Numbered from the stretch's first letter, positions 30,720-40,252 are shown. The stretch is 64,000 bases of DNA from Marinovum algicola (GCF_900109145.1 NZ_FNYY01000006.1:62001-126000), one strand, 5' to 3'. A program made the numbers and translations. Notes: generated by a model from the sequence alone, not told the origin.

Positions 30720-30725
30720 GCGGTC

Positions 30726-31253
30726 TCATGCGTCGGGTGTGGCTTTCGCCTGGGCCTGCTGTGCGGCCTGGCGGCGCATAATTTCGTTGCGATAAAGTGC
30801 AACAAAATCAATCGTTTCCAGATTGAGCGGCGGGAAGCCGCCATCGCGGGTCACATCCGAGACGATGCGGCGCGCGAAGGGGAAGATCATTCGCGGACAT
30901 TCGATCAGCAGATAGGGATGCAGCTGATCCTCGGGCACGTTCTCGATCTGGAAGACACCGGCGTAATCCATTTCCAGCAGGAAGAGCACGTCGCTGGTGG
31001 CCTTGGATTTCGAGGTGATCTTGAGCTTGAGCGCGACTTCGAACTGGTTGTCCTGCTGCCGCTTCTTGGCATCGAGGTTCACTTCGACCTGGATGTCGGG
31101 CTGCACCTCGCCGGTGGTGCCCTTTTGCGACAGGATGTTTTCGAACGACAGGTCGCGCACATATTGCGCCAGCACGTTCATCTTGGGCTGCTGCGCCTGC
31201 TGCTGTTGTTGCGGCTGCGCGGCTGCGCCGTTCTCGGTTTCGTTTTCGGCCAT
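30726..31253 (-). CDS. secB: protein export chaperone SecB
   Basis: Tetrameric cytosolic chaperone that keeps preproteins unfolded for SecA. The 175-aa protein has QYVRDLSFENI, the LLEMDYAGVFQIENVP and CPRMIFPFARRIVSDVTRDGGFPPLNL blocks. The N-terminus has an added Gln-rich stretch (about residues 13-24, QPQQQQQAQQ), longer than in enteric SecB. GGGGAGAC before the ATG at 31253 fixes the start. Confidence 0.95.
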   Translation of the reverse strand: MAENETENGAAAQPQQQQQAQQPKMNVLAQYVRDLSFENILSQKGTTGEVQPDIQVEVNLDAKKRQQDNQFEVALKLKITSKSKATSDVLFLLEMDYAGVFQIENVPEDQLHPYLLIECPRMIFPFARRIVSDVTRDGGFPPLNLETIDFVALYRNEIMRRQAAQQAQAKATPDA

Positions 31254-31306
31254 GGATTGTCTCCCCAAATGCGTTTGAGGTGCTTTACCAGCCCGGCCCT
31301 ACAGGC

Positions 31307-31789
31307 TCAATGGCTGCTCCATCCCGAAGGGCCGCCGGGCTTGCCGTTTTCCTCGGAAACCTCGGAATAATCGCCGTCGATCACCGTGTCGCGTGGCTGC
31401 GGCCGGCGCGGATCAGGGCGCTGGCCCATTTCGAAACGCTGCACCTTCACCCGTTTGCTGATGAAGTCAAAGACAACCGCCCGCACCGGCGGCATCAGCA
31501 GCGCAAAGCCCAGCGCATCGGTGAAAAACCCCGGGGTCAGCAGCAAGGCGCCGGAAAACAGGATCATCGCGCCATCGGCCAGCGGTTTTGTGGGGTTCTG
31601 CAATTCGGAAAACGATCGCTGGAGGTTGGCAATCGCATGCCGCCCTTGCTGGCGCACCATGATTGTGCCGAGGATCGCGGTCAGGATCACGATGGCCAGC
31701 GTCGGCCACAGACCGATCGCGCCACCAACCTGAATGAACAGCGCAATCTCGATCAACGGAACGAGAAGAAAGGCCAGCAGAAGATACAT
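31307..31789 (-). CDS. fxsA: FxsA family membrane protein
   Basis: Small inner-membrane protein of the FxsA family (named for suppression of F-exclusion of phage T7). The 160-aa product has two to three hydrophobic segments (about residues 1-22, 25-45 and 75-100), the family pattern VPLIEIALFIQVGGAIGLW and GALLLTPGFFTDALGFALL, then a charged C-terminal tail. The ATG at 31789 starts at the first membrane segment; the frame is open to 31864. Divergent from the Tim44-domain gene. Confidence 0.88.
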   Translation of the reverse strand: MYLLLAFLLVPLIEIALFIQVGGAIGLWPTLAIVILTAILGTIMVRQQGRHAIANLQRSFSELQNPTKPLADGAMILFSGALLLTPGFFTDALGFALLMPPVRAVVFDFISKRVKVQRFEMGQRPDPRRPQPRDTVIDGDYSEVSEENGKPGGPSGWSSH

Positions 31790-31897
31790 GTAGCGATACC
31801 CCGAAGGTGAAAGATGGTGTGGTGGACTTGCACCCACCTTGGCCTTACATAAGTGCAACAGCATCCGCTTTCAAAGTGTGTCACTCATGAGGTTCTG

Positions 31898-32557
31898 ATG
31901 AATTCGCCCCTGCTCCAGCTTCTTGTCCTTGCTGGGATTGCCGTATTTCTCATTCTGCGGCTCAAATCCGTGCTGGGCACGCGAGACGGCTATGAAAAGC
32001 CGCCGGTGCCTCGTGGGGGTGCGTCACAAGACGCCAAACGCGATTTCGAAGTGATCGAAGGCGGGCCGGACCACGATATCACCGATCATGTCCCCGAAGG
32101 TTCTTCGGCGGCGCGGGCGCTGACCGAGATGAAGCGGGTCGAACCGTCGTTCAACGTGTCGGAATTCATGGGTGGTGCGCGCGGCGCCTATGAGATGATC
32201 CTGATGGGCTTCGAACGTGGCGATCTGGCCGAGATCAAGCCGTTCCTCGCAGAGGATGTCTATGAAACCTTTGCCGAAGTCGTCGAGGCGCGCGAAGAAC
32301 AGGGGCTGACCATCGAGGCCGAGTTCGTCGGCGTGCGCGAGTTGACGCTTCAGGATGCGACCTTTGACAAGGCGACCGACCGGGCCGAGATCACCATGAA
32401 ATTCATCGGCGAGCTGACCCAGGTGGTGCGCGACAATTCTGGCGAGATCATCGAAGGCAGCCAGACCCAGGTCAAGAAACAGAAAGACATCTGGACCTTT
32501 GCCCGCAACATGGGCGCCGACGACCCGAACTGGGTGCTCGTGGCAACGGATGAGTGA
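31898..32557 (+). CDS. Tim44/TimA family inner-membrane-anchored protein
   Basis: A 219-aa protein with an N-terminal membrane anchor (residues 4-20), a short hydrophilic linker, and a C-terminal Tim44-like domain (FMGGARGAYEMILMGFERGDLAEIKPFLAEDVYE ... WTFARNMGADDPNWVLVATDE). Mitochondrial Tim44 tethers Hsp70 to the import channel; bacterial relatives in alphaproteobacteria (TimA) are membrane-bound, with unclear function. GAGG precedes the ATG. It is followed closely by mltA and smr in one operon. Confidence 0.88.
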   Translation: MNSPLLQLLVLAGIAVFLILRLKSVLGTRDGYEKPPVPRGGASQDAKRDFEVIEGGPDHDITDHVPEGSSAARALTEMKRVEPSFNVSEFMGGARGAYEMILMGFERGDLAEIKPFLAEDVYETFAEVVEAREEQGLTIEAEFVGVRELTLQDATFDKATDRAEITMKFIGELTQVVRDNSGEIIEGSQTQVKKQKDIWTFARNMGADDPNWVLVATDE

Positions 32558-32566
32558 GCCGGTGCC

Positions 32567-33601
32567 ATGCGGAGGTTGCTGTCTCTTCTCGGCTTGATCG
32601 GCCTGACGATGGGAAGCTCTCCCGCCTCTTCTGAGATCTCTTATCAGGTTCTGTCCTTCGACCAGCTCGATGGCTGGGACAAGGACGACCACGATGCGGC
32701 GCTGCGCGTCTTTCGCAACACCTGCATCGATATGTATGGCCCGGACTGGAATGCGCTCTGTGCCCTGGCGCATGACATGGACGACGGGCGCGCCTTTTTC
32801 GAGCTGATGTTCCGGCCGGTGCTGATGGAAGACGGCCAGGAGATGCTCTTTACCGGCTATTTCGAACCCGAACTCGAAGGGTCGCGCTATCCCGGCGGGC
32901 GATTCCGTTGGCCTGTCTACCGCATGCCCGGCGAGGCGCAAAACCGCCCCTGGCTGTCACGACGCGAAATCCTGACCTCTGGGGTGATGGATGGTCGCGG
33001 GCTCGAGATCGCCTGGGTCGATGATCCGGTCGAACTGTTTTTCCTGCAAATCCAGGGTTCAGGCCGCATCCGTCTGGATGACGGATCGGTGGTGCGGGTG
33101 GGTTATGCCGGCAAGAACGGCCATGAATACCGTTCGGTCGGGCAAGAGCTGGTGCGGCGCGGCGTCTATCAGTCGCATCAGGTCTCGGCCCAGGTCATCA
33201 AGAACTGGGTGCGGCGCAATCCGGTCGATGGCCAGGAGCTTTTGTTTCACAATCCGTCTTACGTCTTTTTCCGCGAAGTCTCGGAAGTGCCGGCCGAATT
33301 GGGGCCTCTTGGGGCGATGAACCGGTCGATCACACCGATGCGCTCGGTGGCCGTCGATCCGGATATCGTGCGGCTGGGCTCGCCGGTCTGGATCGAAAAG
33401 GATGGCAAGGGGCCGATGCGGCGGCTGATGATCGCCCAGGACACCGGATCGGCGATCAAGGGCGCGCAGCGGGCCGATATCTTTGTCGGCACCGGCGACG
33501 AGGCCGGACGCAGGGCCGGGCGTCTGCGTGATCCGGGGCGGATGGCGGTGTTGATGCCGATCCAGCGGGCCTATGCCCTGCTGCCGGAATCGGTGCAATG
33601 A
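32567..33601 (+). CDS. mltA: membrane-bound lytic murein transglycosylase A
   Basis: Cleaves peptidoglycan glycan strands to 1,6-anhydromuropeptides in the periplasm. The 344-aa protein has a signal sequence (residues 1-22), the MltA domain (FTGYFEPELEGS, FFLQIQGSGRIRLDDG, VRVGYAGKNGHEY), and the C-terminal 3D domain (IAQDTGSAIKGAQRADIFVGTG) with the catalytic Asp. No lipobox Cys is seen, so it may be soluble periplasmic. Its stop overlaps the smr start. Confidence 0.94.
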   Translation: MRRLLSLLGLIGLTMGSSPASSEISYQVLSFDQLDGWDKDDHDAALRVFRNTCIDMYGPDWNALCALAHDMDDGRAFFELMFRPVLMEDGQEMLFTGYFEPELEGSRYPGGRFRWPVYRMPGEAQNRPWLSRREILTSGVMDGRGLEIAWVDDPVELFFLQIQGSGRIRLDDGSVVRVGYAGKNGHEYRSVGQELVRRGVYQSHQVSAQVIKNWVRRNPVDGQELLFHNPSYVFFREVSEVPAELGPLGAMNRSITPMRSVAVDPDIVRLGSPVWIEKDGKGPMRRLMIAQDTGSAIKGAQRADIFVGTGDEAGRRAGRLRDPGRMAVLMPIQRAYALLPESVQ

Positions 33602-34191
33602 CTCGCAAGCGCAAGCTGCGACCGGAAGAAGCGGAGCTTTGGGGTCAGGTTGCACGTTCGACCACGCCGCTCGATCGGGCGCGCGGGCTCGACAGCACCC
33701 GTCCTGCCCCGAAAAAGCCCGAACCGGCGCCGAAAGAGGCCAAACCCCGGATCGAGCCGTTCCGGGTCGGCCAGAACGCCCGCGCCACGCCCGCCGGGAA
33801 TGCGCTGGCGCCGTCGATCTCGGCTTCGCTGGCGGCCGATCCGCTGGCGATGGACAAGAAGGCCTTTACCCGGCTCAAGCGCGGCAAGCTCAAGCCCGAA
33901 GCCCGGATCGACCTGCACGGCATGACGCTCGAGCGTGCGCATCCGGCGCTGGTGGGCTTCGTCCAGCGCGCCTCGGCCCGGGACATGCGGCTGGTTCTGG
34001 TGATCACCGGCAAAGGCAAGACGCGGCCCGACGACGGCCCGATCCCGCAACGCCGCGGCGTGTTGCGCCATCAGGTGCCGCAATGGCTGCGGATGGCGCC
34101 GCTAGGGCCGCTGGTGCTGCAAATCAGCGAGGCGCATATCCGCCATGGCGGCGGCGGCGCCTTTTACGTCTATCTCAGACGGCGACGCTGA
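33598..34191 (+). CDS. Smr domain protein
   Basis: A 197-aa protein with a basic, Pro-rich N-terminal half and a C-terminal Smr (MutS2-related) domain: ARIDLHGMT (about 102-110), LVITGKGKT, GVLRHQVPQWL. Smr domains are nucleic-acid endonucleases; some small ones act on ribosome-bound mRNA, but the target here is unknown. Starts by ATGA overlap with mltA. The 3' end overlaps the convergent MFS gene by 17 bp. Confidence 0.88.
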   Translation: MTRKRKLRPEEAELWGQVARSTTPLDRARGLDSTRPAPKKPEPAPKEAKPRIEPFRVGQNARATPAGNALAPSISASLAADPLAMDKKAFTRLKRGKLKPEARIDLHGMTLERAHPALVGFVQRASARDMRLVLVITGKGKTRPDDGPIPQRRGVLRHQVPQWLRMAPLGPLVLQISEAHIRHGGGGAFYVYLRRRR

Positions 34192-35395
34192 GCCCCGGCC
34201 GCGCCTGCGTCACGCCGATGGCCATCATCGCGCTGGCAAAGACGAAATACCCGGCAACGCCCATGTATTGCGCCTCGATCCCGACACCGGCGTCGATCAG
34301 GACACCGGTCAGCCCCGGCCCCAGCGCCGAGCCCAGCACCATGACCGCCGCCGCCATCGCCTTGATCGATCCCAGATGCGCGGTGCCGTAGAATTCGGCC
34401 CAGAACGCATTGGGCAGGGTCATGTTGGCGCCGGTGGACAAGGCCAGAAAGAAAAAGCCGAACAGCGCCGAGGCCGGGCTTGTGGCATAGGCGAAGAACA
34501 CGAAAGCCGCGACCATCGGCACCTGGTAAAACGGCATCAGCCGCGCGGTGCCGAGCTTGTCGAGCAGCCAGCCCGAGACAATCATCGCGCCGACGCTGAT
34601 CGCGGTATAGACCGGAAACAGCGCCACCAGATCGAGATGCGCCCAGCCCTTGACCTCGGCGTAATGCACCTGCTGGAAAAAGAACGCCGTGTTGAAGGCC
34701 GGCGGCCCCAGAAGCGCCGGCACCATGAACCAGAACAGCCGATGCCGCAGCGCCTCGCCCCGGGTCCATTGCCGCGCCTGCATGCCGGTGGATTGTTCGC
34801 TGGTGGCAAGGCTTTGCGGGGTACGTTCGCGGCGCAGGAGCAGCAGGAGCAGCGGAATGCCGGCGGCAGCGATCATCGCCGCGACGAGCCAGAGCAGACG
34901 CCAGTCGAACATTCCGAGCAGGGCGACAAAGACGATCGGCAGCAAGGCCTCGCCAAAGGAGAACCCGAGCGCCGCGATCGACAGCGCCCTGCCCCGCATC
35001 GCCACGAACCAGCGCGCCATCGCGACCGCCGAGATATGGCTTGTCATGCCTTGCCCGGTCAGCCGCAGCGCAAAGATCACCAGTGGCAGCAGCCAGACGG
35101 TGGAAAACGCCATCGACAGGCAGGCCAGCGCCAGAAGCACCAGCACGCCCGAGCCCAAAACGCGGGCGCGAAACCGGTCGGTCAGACCGCCGGCCCAGAC
35201 CATGACGGCGGCCGACAGCGTGGTGCCGAGCGAATAGATCCCGCCCCAGGCGCCATGGGACAGGCCGAATTCGGCGCGGATTTCGCCGGCAAAGACCGAG
35301 ATGAAGAAGGTCTGGCCGAAACTGGAAAGAAAGGCCAGAAGCGCCCCGGCGGCCAGCCAGGGAGCATTTTGCAACAGAAAGGATCGTTCACGCAC
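34175..35395 (-). CDS. MFS transporter (major facilitator superfamily)
   Basis: A 406-aa membrane protein with about 12 hydrophobic segments, starting with LAAGALLAFLSSFGQTFFISVF. Similar to MFS members of the oxalate/formate or monocarboxylate type, but the substrate cannot be called. The start is GTG at 35395: AAGGAG lies 8 bp upstream; the next in-frame GTG at 35416 has no such site. A hairpin precedes the ribosome site. Confidence 0.85.
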   Translation of the reverse strand: MRERSFLLQNAPWLAAGALLAFLSSFGQTFFISVFAGEIRAEFGLSHGAWGGIYSLGTTLSAAVMVWAGGLTDRFRARVLGSGVLVLLALACLSMAFSTVWLLPLVIFALRLTGQGMTSHISAVAMARWFVAMRGRALSIAALGFSFGEALLPIVFVALLGMFDWRLLWLVAAMIAAAGIPLLLLLLRRERTPQSLATSEQSTGMQARQWTRGEALRHRLFWFMVPALLGPPAFNTAFFFQQVHYAEVKGWAHLDLVALFPVYTAISVGAMIVSGWLLDKLGTARLMPFYQVPMVAAFVFFAYATSPASALFGFFFLALSTGANMTLPNAFWAEFYGTAHLGSIKAMAAAVMVLGSALGPGLTGVLIDAGVGIEAQYMGVAGYFVFASAMMAIGVTQARPGLSVAV

Positions 35396-35410
35396 AGCGA
35401 TGGCTCCTTG

Positions 35411-35429
35411 CCGCACGGGACCCGTGCGG
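35411..35429 (-). terminator. hairpin between wza-like gene and MFS gene
   Basis: CCGCACGGG (35411-35419) and CCCGTGCGG (35421-35429), inverted repeat separated by one base, so the real loop is larger. It lies after the wza-like stop and directly before the MFS ribosome site, so it could end the first transcript or limit translation of the second. Confidence 0.45.
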
Positions 35430-35446
35430 GAGCCGGTGCTTGAGGT

Positions 35447-36580
35447 TCAGTTTGACAGAGTCTGAGTGGTCGTGGTCACATCCGACGCCGTTCCGAGCGC
35501 GGCACCGAAGAGCGAGAGCACGGTGCGCACCGCAACGACAGGCGATTCAGTGGCCAACACGGTATCGTTAGGGTTTATCAGGAAATTTCGCGCCGCAAAC
35601 AACCCGTCGGCCGTCGTCAGATCGAGCGAAAAGATCACGTGCTGGCGTTTCGGGCCATTGGCCGGCTCGAGCACGATGTGCCGCGCGGCATATTCCCGCA
35701 GGATCAGCACGCCCTTGGGGTTTGCCCGCTGGTCGTTGATGCCGCCCATGAGCGAGACGGCTTCAAGCGCGGTGACATATTCCTTGGGGAAATAGATCAG
35801 CTCTTCCGAGCCGGAGGCACCGAGGGCGCTGAAGGCGCGTTCGTCCTGTTGCACGATCACCTTGTCATTGCCGTGCAGCCGGGTGTTCTTGGACGGGCTG
35901 TCGAACAGGTCCTTGGCGGGGATCGAATAATTGGATGCGCCCCGGTTGAGCGTGATGATCGGATTGCGCAGAGCCGGGTTGATGCCGCCGGCGGTGGCCA
36001 GGATGCTCAGGATCGAGGTGTTGCGATCGGGCAGCGGATAATTGCCCGGGCTGGCGACGCCACCGACCACGCTGACCGCATGGGCCACGCCGGGCGCGGC
36101 GGTGAGCTGCACCTGTGCGTCAGGGGCGATGGCCACAAGCGAGTCCTGAATGCGGGCGCGGGCGCCATCGGCGGTCAGGCCATTGACCACCACGTTGCCG
36201 ACATAGGGGATAAAGAGCGCGCCGCTGGGCGAGACAACCAGCCCTTCCATCACCGCGATGTTCGAACCGGCCTGGGTGATCAGCGAATTGACCTGGCTGT
36301 CCCAGATCTGGATGTTCACCTGATCACCGGGCCGCAGCACCTGGCTTTGCGGGCCGCGGCTGGCCGCGATCCAGTGGAAACTGCCGCTCCAGCCGGTGAC
36401 CGGCCATTTCGAGATCAGGGCAGCGTTGAGCCGGGTGACGGGCACAAGATCGAACGGGGCGCCTTCGGATTTGGTCTGGCGGGTGACCTCGCGTTCGAGC
36501 GCCGCCCCGCGCGGCAGCGGACCGCAGGCCGCGACACCCAGAAGCAATGCAACAACGAAAAAGCGCAATACCTTGTGCAC
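35447..36580 (-). CDS. polysaccharide export lipoprotein, Wza/BexD family
   Basis: Outer-membrane polysaccharide export protein. The 377-aa product has a lipoprotein signal with lipobox GVAAC (Cys at 19), the poly-export domain (LRPGDQVNIQIWD...FIPYVGNVVVNGLTADGARARI), then SLBB-type repeats (VSVVGGVASPGNYPL and later EAVSLMGGINDQRANPKGVLILR). GTG start with GGGGGAC upstream. Divergent from the epimerase and transferase genes that probably make its polysaccharide. No Wzc-type kinase is nearby. Confidence 0.9.
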   Translation of the reverse strand: MHKVLRFFVVALLLGVAACGPLPRGAALEREVTRQTKSEGAPFDLVPVTRLNAALISKWPVTGWSGSFHWIAASRGPQSQVLRPGDQVNIQIWDSQVNSLITQAGSNIAVMEGLVVSPSGALFIPYVGNVVVNGLTADGARARIQDSLVAIAPDAQVQLTAAPGVAHAVSVVGGVASPGNYPLPDRNTSILSILATAGGINPALRNPIITLNRGASNYSIPAKDLFDSPSKNTRLHGNDKVIVQQDERAFSALGASGSEELIYFPKEYVTALEAVSLMGGINDQRANPKGVLILREYAARHIVLEPANGPKRQHVIFSLDLTTADGLFAARNFLINPNDTVLATESPVVAVRTVLSLFGAALGTASDVTTTTQTLSN

Positions 36581-36683
36581 GTAGACGTCCCCCGAACATC
36601 GATGCTTGTTATCGTCAGCTTTCTAGCGACACTTTAGGGTGATAAACAGTCCGTGAATTCAAGAAAATCAACGGTTCGCCAAC

Positions 36684-37529
36684 GTGTCAGGCTGCAAGCA
36701 GAAGAAAAAAGTCCTCGTCCTCGGCGCGACCGGGCGCGTGGCGCGGCTGCTGCGGCGGCAACTTGACGTGAAGCCGATTGAAAACACGGAGTTTTTCTGG
36801 ATATCCCGGCGAATGGTGCCGGGCGTCGATCAGGTTTTCGAAGTGGGCGACGATGTTGACTATTTGCCACAGTGCAATGCCGTTCTTGCGCTGTGGGGCG
36901 CTGTATCTGGGGGCGAAGAGGCGCTGAACGGCAATATCTCGCTTGCCTGCGAGGCACAGCGCATCGCCCGCGCCTGCGGCGCCGACCGGGTTCTGCATGC
37001 CTCTTCGGCGGCGGTCTATGCGCCCTCGCTCTCGCCGATCGACGAGACCGCGGAATGCGCGCCTCGCAATGCCTATGGCGCCGCGAAATTGCGGATGGAA
37101 CAGGCCTTGCTGGGGGCCGAGCCCAAGGCCGTCTGCCTGCGCATCGGCAATGTGGCCGGGGCGGATGGATTGCTGTCGGCGATCGCCGACAACCCGTCGG
37201 TGACGCTGATCCGGTTTCCCGACGGGCGCGGCCCGGTGCGCAGCTATTTGCAGCTTGCGACCATGGCGCGTGTGGTCGATGGGCTGGTGCGGCTCCCGGT
37301 CTCCGGCATGCCCGATATCCTGAACGTGGCCGGGACCGCGCCGGTGGCGATGGAAGAGCTGGTGCGGGCCACCGGCTGCGGATTGGACTGGCGACCGGCG
37401 CCACGGGGCGCGCTGCCGGTGATGGCGCTGGATGTCGGGCGGCTGACCTCGCTGATGACGCTGGACCCGCCCAGCACCGATGCTGCCGAAATCGTCGGCG
37501 AATGGCGCAGGATCGGACAAATGCCATGA
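36684..37529 (+). CDS. NAD-dependent epimerase/dehydratase family sugar enzyme
   Basis: Predicted short-chain dehydrogenase/reductase acting on a nucleotide sugar. The 281-aa protein has VLVLGATGRVARLLRR (NAD-binding, residues 10-25), HASSAAVYAPS and YGAAKLRME (the YxxxK catalytic pair). It is shorter than UDP-glucose 4-epimerase, and the substrate is unknown. GTG start at 36684 with a weak ribosome site. Coupled by ATGA to the sugar transferase gene. Confidence 0.8.
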   Translation: MSGCKQKKKVLVLGATGRVARLLRRQLDVKPIENTEFFWISRRMVPGVDQVFEVGDDVDYLPQCNAVLALWGAVSGGEEALNGNISLACEAQRIARACGADRVLHASSAAVYAPSLSPIDETAECAPRNAYGAAKLRMEQALLGAEPKAVCLRIGNVAGADGLLSAIADNPSVTLIRFPDGRGPVRSYLQLATMARVVDGLVRLPVSGMPDILNVAGTAPVAMEELVRATGCGLDWRPAPRGALPVMALDVGRLTSLMTLDPPSTDAAEIVGEWRRIGQMP

Positions 37530-38158
37530 CCCCGCAGAAACGTCTCCTCGATCTGGTCAGCGCGCTTTTCCTGCTGATCGTGCTCAGCCCGTTGATCTTG
37601 GGCGTTGCGCTGGCGATCCTGATACAGGATGGCCGGCCCGTTCTGTACCTGTCCGAGCGGATGAAATCGCCGACCGAGCCGTTCCGGCTGTTCAAGTTTC
37701 GAACGATGACGGTTTCCGGCGCCGATTCCGGTGTGTCCGGCGGCGACAAGAGCCGGCGGATCACGCCGATCGGCCGGTTTCTGCGTGCCAAGCGGCTGGA
37801 CGAGTTGCCGCAATTGTTCAACGTTCTTAAAGGCGATCTGAGCTTTGTCGGCCCGCGTCCGCCGCTGCGGATGTATGTCGAACGGTTTCCCGAGATCTAT
37901 GCCGAGGTGCTGAGTTGCCGTCCCGGTATCACCGGTCTGGCGACGCTGGTCTATCACCGGCACGAAGCGCGCATTCTGGAAGATTGCGCCACCTCGGCCG
38001 AAACCGACGCTGCCTATTCCCGCCGCTGCGTGCCGCAAAAGGCGCGGCTGGACATGATCTATGCCCGCCGGCAGAGCGTCTGTTTCGACCTGCGGCTGAT
38101 GTTCGCGACGGTGTTTCGCCGGATCAGCCTGCACAGGGGCCGGTCCCGCGGTGCCTGA
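37526..38158 (+). CDS. initiating sugar-phosphate transferase (WcaJ/PglC-type, bacterial sugar transferase domain)
   Basis: Transfers a sugar-1-phosphate to undecaprenyl phosphate to start polysaccharide synthesis. The 210-aa monotopic membrane protein begins KRLLDLVSALFLLIVLSPLI (membrane helix), then FRLFKFRTM, RRITPIGRFLRAKRLDELPQLFNVL, GDLSFVGPRPP and RPGITGLATL, all diagnostic for this family. The ATG lies in the epimerase stop overlap. The sugar is not determined. Confidence 0.93.
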   Translation: MTPQKRLLDLVSALFLLIVLSPLILGVALAILIQDGRPVLYLSERMKSPTEPFRLFKFRTMTVSGADSGVSGGDKSRRITPIGRFLRAKRLDELPQLFNVLKGDLSFVGPRPPLRMYVERFPEIYAEVLSCRPGITGLATLVYHRHEARILEDCATSAETDAAYSRRCVPQKARLDMIYARRQSVCFDLRLMFATVFRRISLHRGRSRGA

Positions 38159-38252
38159 ACGGCGATTGGCGGGAATCCGCCGGTCGGGCCGCCCTTGGGG
38201 CGGGATCCGCGGGCAGAGTGGCGCCAGCGAAATCAACGATATATCCTGTCAC

Positions 38253-38268
38253 GGTTATTATGCTAACC
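38253..38268. promoter_or_regulatory. inverted repeat upstream of the dehydratase gene
   Basis: GGTTA-TTATGC-TAACC in the 174-bp spacer before the dehydratase gene. The dyad looks like an operator, with A/T-rich sequence around it; the binding protein is unknown. Confidence 0.35.
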
Positions 38269-38332
38269 ACGGGTCGGCGCGGAACCCGCTGGTAAAGAAT
38301 TACGAAGACGGAATTTTTCCGGAGGTCGATTG

Positions 38333-40225
38333 ATGCTGTACAGTCTTTTGGTTCGGATGAGCCGGGGCCAGAAGGGCTTCGTCATCGCCAGCATCGACCT
38401 CGCGCTGATCGTCTTTTCATTTGTCGGCGCCAATTCTCTTCTGATCGGCCGGATGCCCACGTTGCAGGTTCTGCGGGCCAGCCTGCCCTATCTTTCGGTG
38501 ATGCTCCCGGTCGGTCTTGCGGTCATCCTTTACCTCGGATTGCACCGGAAAAAGCTCATCACCTATGAGCTCAAGGGCGTTTTGCAGTCCGGTTTCATGG
38601 CAGTGACGGTAGGTCTTTCGGGTGTCGCCACCAGCATTGCCATCGGCACCTACATCTCGGTGCAGCTTTTTGTCATCGCGTCGATGATCCTGCTGATCGC
38701 GTCCGCGGGGCTCAGGCTCTTGCTGCGCGAGTTGGTTGTCCGGGCCTATCTGCGCGGCAAGGCGCTCAAGCGGGTGCTGATCTACGGCGCCGGGCGCACC
38801 GGACAACAGCTTGCCTCCGCGCTCTATTCCGACATCGAATTGCAGCTGCACGGTTTTATCGACGACAACCCCGGAACCCACGGGATGACCGTCTCGGGCT
38901 TCAAGGTCTATTCCCCGAACAAAATCGAATCACTTGTCGAAAAGCTGCGGATCGACCGGATCATCCTGGCCATGCCCGCCGCCAGCGAGGCTGACAAGGC
39001 GCGCATCGCCCGCCGCCTCAGCCATCTGGCCTGCGAAGTTCACATCATGCCGTCGTTTGCGCAGATGCTGCTGGATCACGGCAACCGCACCAGCACCAAG
39101 CCGCTGGATTTTTCCAAGCTGCTGGGGCGCAACCATCTCGAGGCGGAATTGCCGGGGGTGAGCGATGCCTATGAGGGCAAATGCGTGTTGGTCACCGGGG
39201 CCGGCGGGTCGATCGGCTCCGAGCTGAGCCGGCAGATCGCCATGTGCCAGCCGGCCAAGCTGATCCTGCTCGATCATTCCGAGCTGCTGCTCTACAAGAT
39301 CCAGCGCAAATTGAACGCCTTTCAGAACGATGTCGAGATCGTGCCGGTCCTCGGGTCGATCTGCGAGCCGGGCCTTGTCGATCGGATCTTTGCCGAGAAC
39401 GAGATCGACGTGGTGCTGCATGCCGCCGCCTACAAGCATCTGCCGCTGCTCGAGCTCAACACCATCGAGGGATTGCGCAACAATGTGATCGGAACAAAGG
39501 TCGTGGCCGATGCCGCCCGCCGCCACGGGGCCGAACGATTTATCCTGATCTCCAGCGACAAGGCGGTGCGGCCGAAAAGCGTGCTGGGCGTGTCGAAACG
39601 GCTGGCCGAGATGCTGGTGCAGGATCTCGCCACGCGTCCGGGCCGCACGATGTATTCGATGGTGCGCTTCGGCAATGTGCTGGGCTCCTCCGGTTCGGTC
39701 ATCCCGCTGTTCGAGGATCAGATTGCCAACGGCGGCCCGGTGACGGTGACCCATACCGATGTGACACGCTATTTCATGACGGTAAGCGAAGCGGTGCGGC
39801 TGGTGTTGCTGGCCGGCTCTTTCGCGCGCGGTGGAGATGTCTTCGTGCTCGACATGGGCAAGCCGATCTCGATCTGGCAGGTGGCGCGCAAGTTGATCGA
39901 GAACGCCGGCTATACCGTGCGCGATGCTGCCAATCCCGATGGCGATATCGAGATCCTGTTCACCGGGCTGCGCCCCGGCGAGAAACTCTGCGAAGAGCTG
40001 CTGATCGGCACCGACATGCTGACCACGCCGCACCCCAAGATCCTGCGCGCTCAGGAAACCCATCTGTCGGAACTGGAAATGGCCAATGTCCTGCAAGAGC
40101 TGCGCCGCGCCGTCGAAACCCACGACACAGAGGCCGCGAGCCTGATTGCCGACCGCTGGGTTGAACACGAAGGCAAGAGCGTTCGGGACAAGACCGCCAC
40201 CGAAGGCAGCCTCGGCGCGGGCTGA
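38333..40225 (+). CDS. membrane nucleotide-sugar dehydratase, PglF/CapD/WbpM type
   Basis: Predicted UDP-GlcNAc 4,6-dehydratase. The 630-aa protein has four N-terminal membrane helices (residues about 15-130), a CoA-binding-like Rossmann fold (LIYGAGRTGQQLASAL), and a C-terminal SDR domain (VLVTGAGGSIGSELSRQI, HAAAYKHLPLLE, SSDKAVRPKSVLGVSKRLAE, FGNVLGSSGSVIPLF). ATG at 38333 has GGAGGT upstream; a TTG at 38330 is a possible start. Product feeds surface glycan synthesis with the transferase upstream. Confidence 0.92.
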   Translation: MLYSLLVRMSRGQKGFVIASIDLALIVFSFVGANSLLIGRMPTLQVLRASLPYLSVMLPVGLAVILYLGLHRKKLITYELKGVLQSGFMAVTVGLSGVATSIAIGTYISVQLFVIASMILLIASAGLRLLLRELVVRAYLRGKALKRVLIYGAGRTGQQLASALYSDIELQLHGFIDDNPGTHGMTVSGFKVYSPNKIESLVEKLRIDRIILAMPAASEADKARIARRLSHLACEVHIMPSFAQMLLDHGNRTSTKPLDFSKLLGRNHLEAELPGVSDAYEGKCVLVTGAGGSIGSELSRQIAMCQPAKLILLDHSELLLYKIQRKLNAFQNDVEIVPVLGSICEPGLVDRIFAENEIDVVLHAAAYKHLPLLELNTIEGLRNNVIGTKVVADAARRHGAERFILISSDKAVRPKSVLGVSKRLAEMLVQDLATRPGRTMYSMVRFGNVLGSSGSVIPLFEDQIANGGPVTVTHTDVTRYFMTVSEAVRLVLLAGSFARGGDVFVLDMGKPISIWQVARKLIENAGYTVRDAANPDGDIEILFTGLRPGEKLCEELLIGTDMLTTPHPKILRAQETHLSELEMANVLQELRRAVETHDTEAASLIADRWVEHEGKSVRDKTATEGSLGAG

Positions 40226-40252
40226 CCCGGCGCCGGGCGTGTGACTTTTCCG

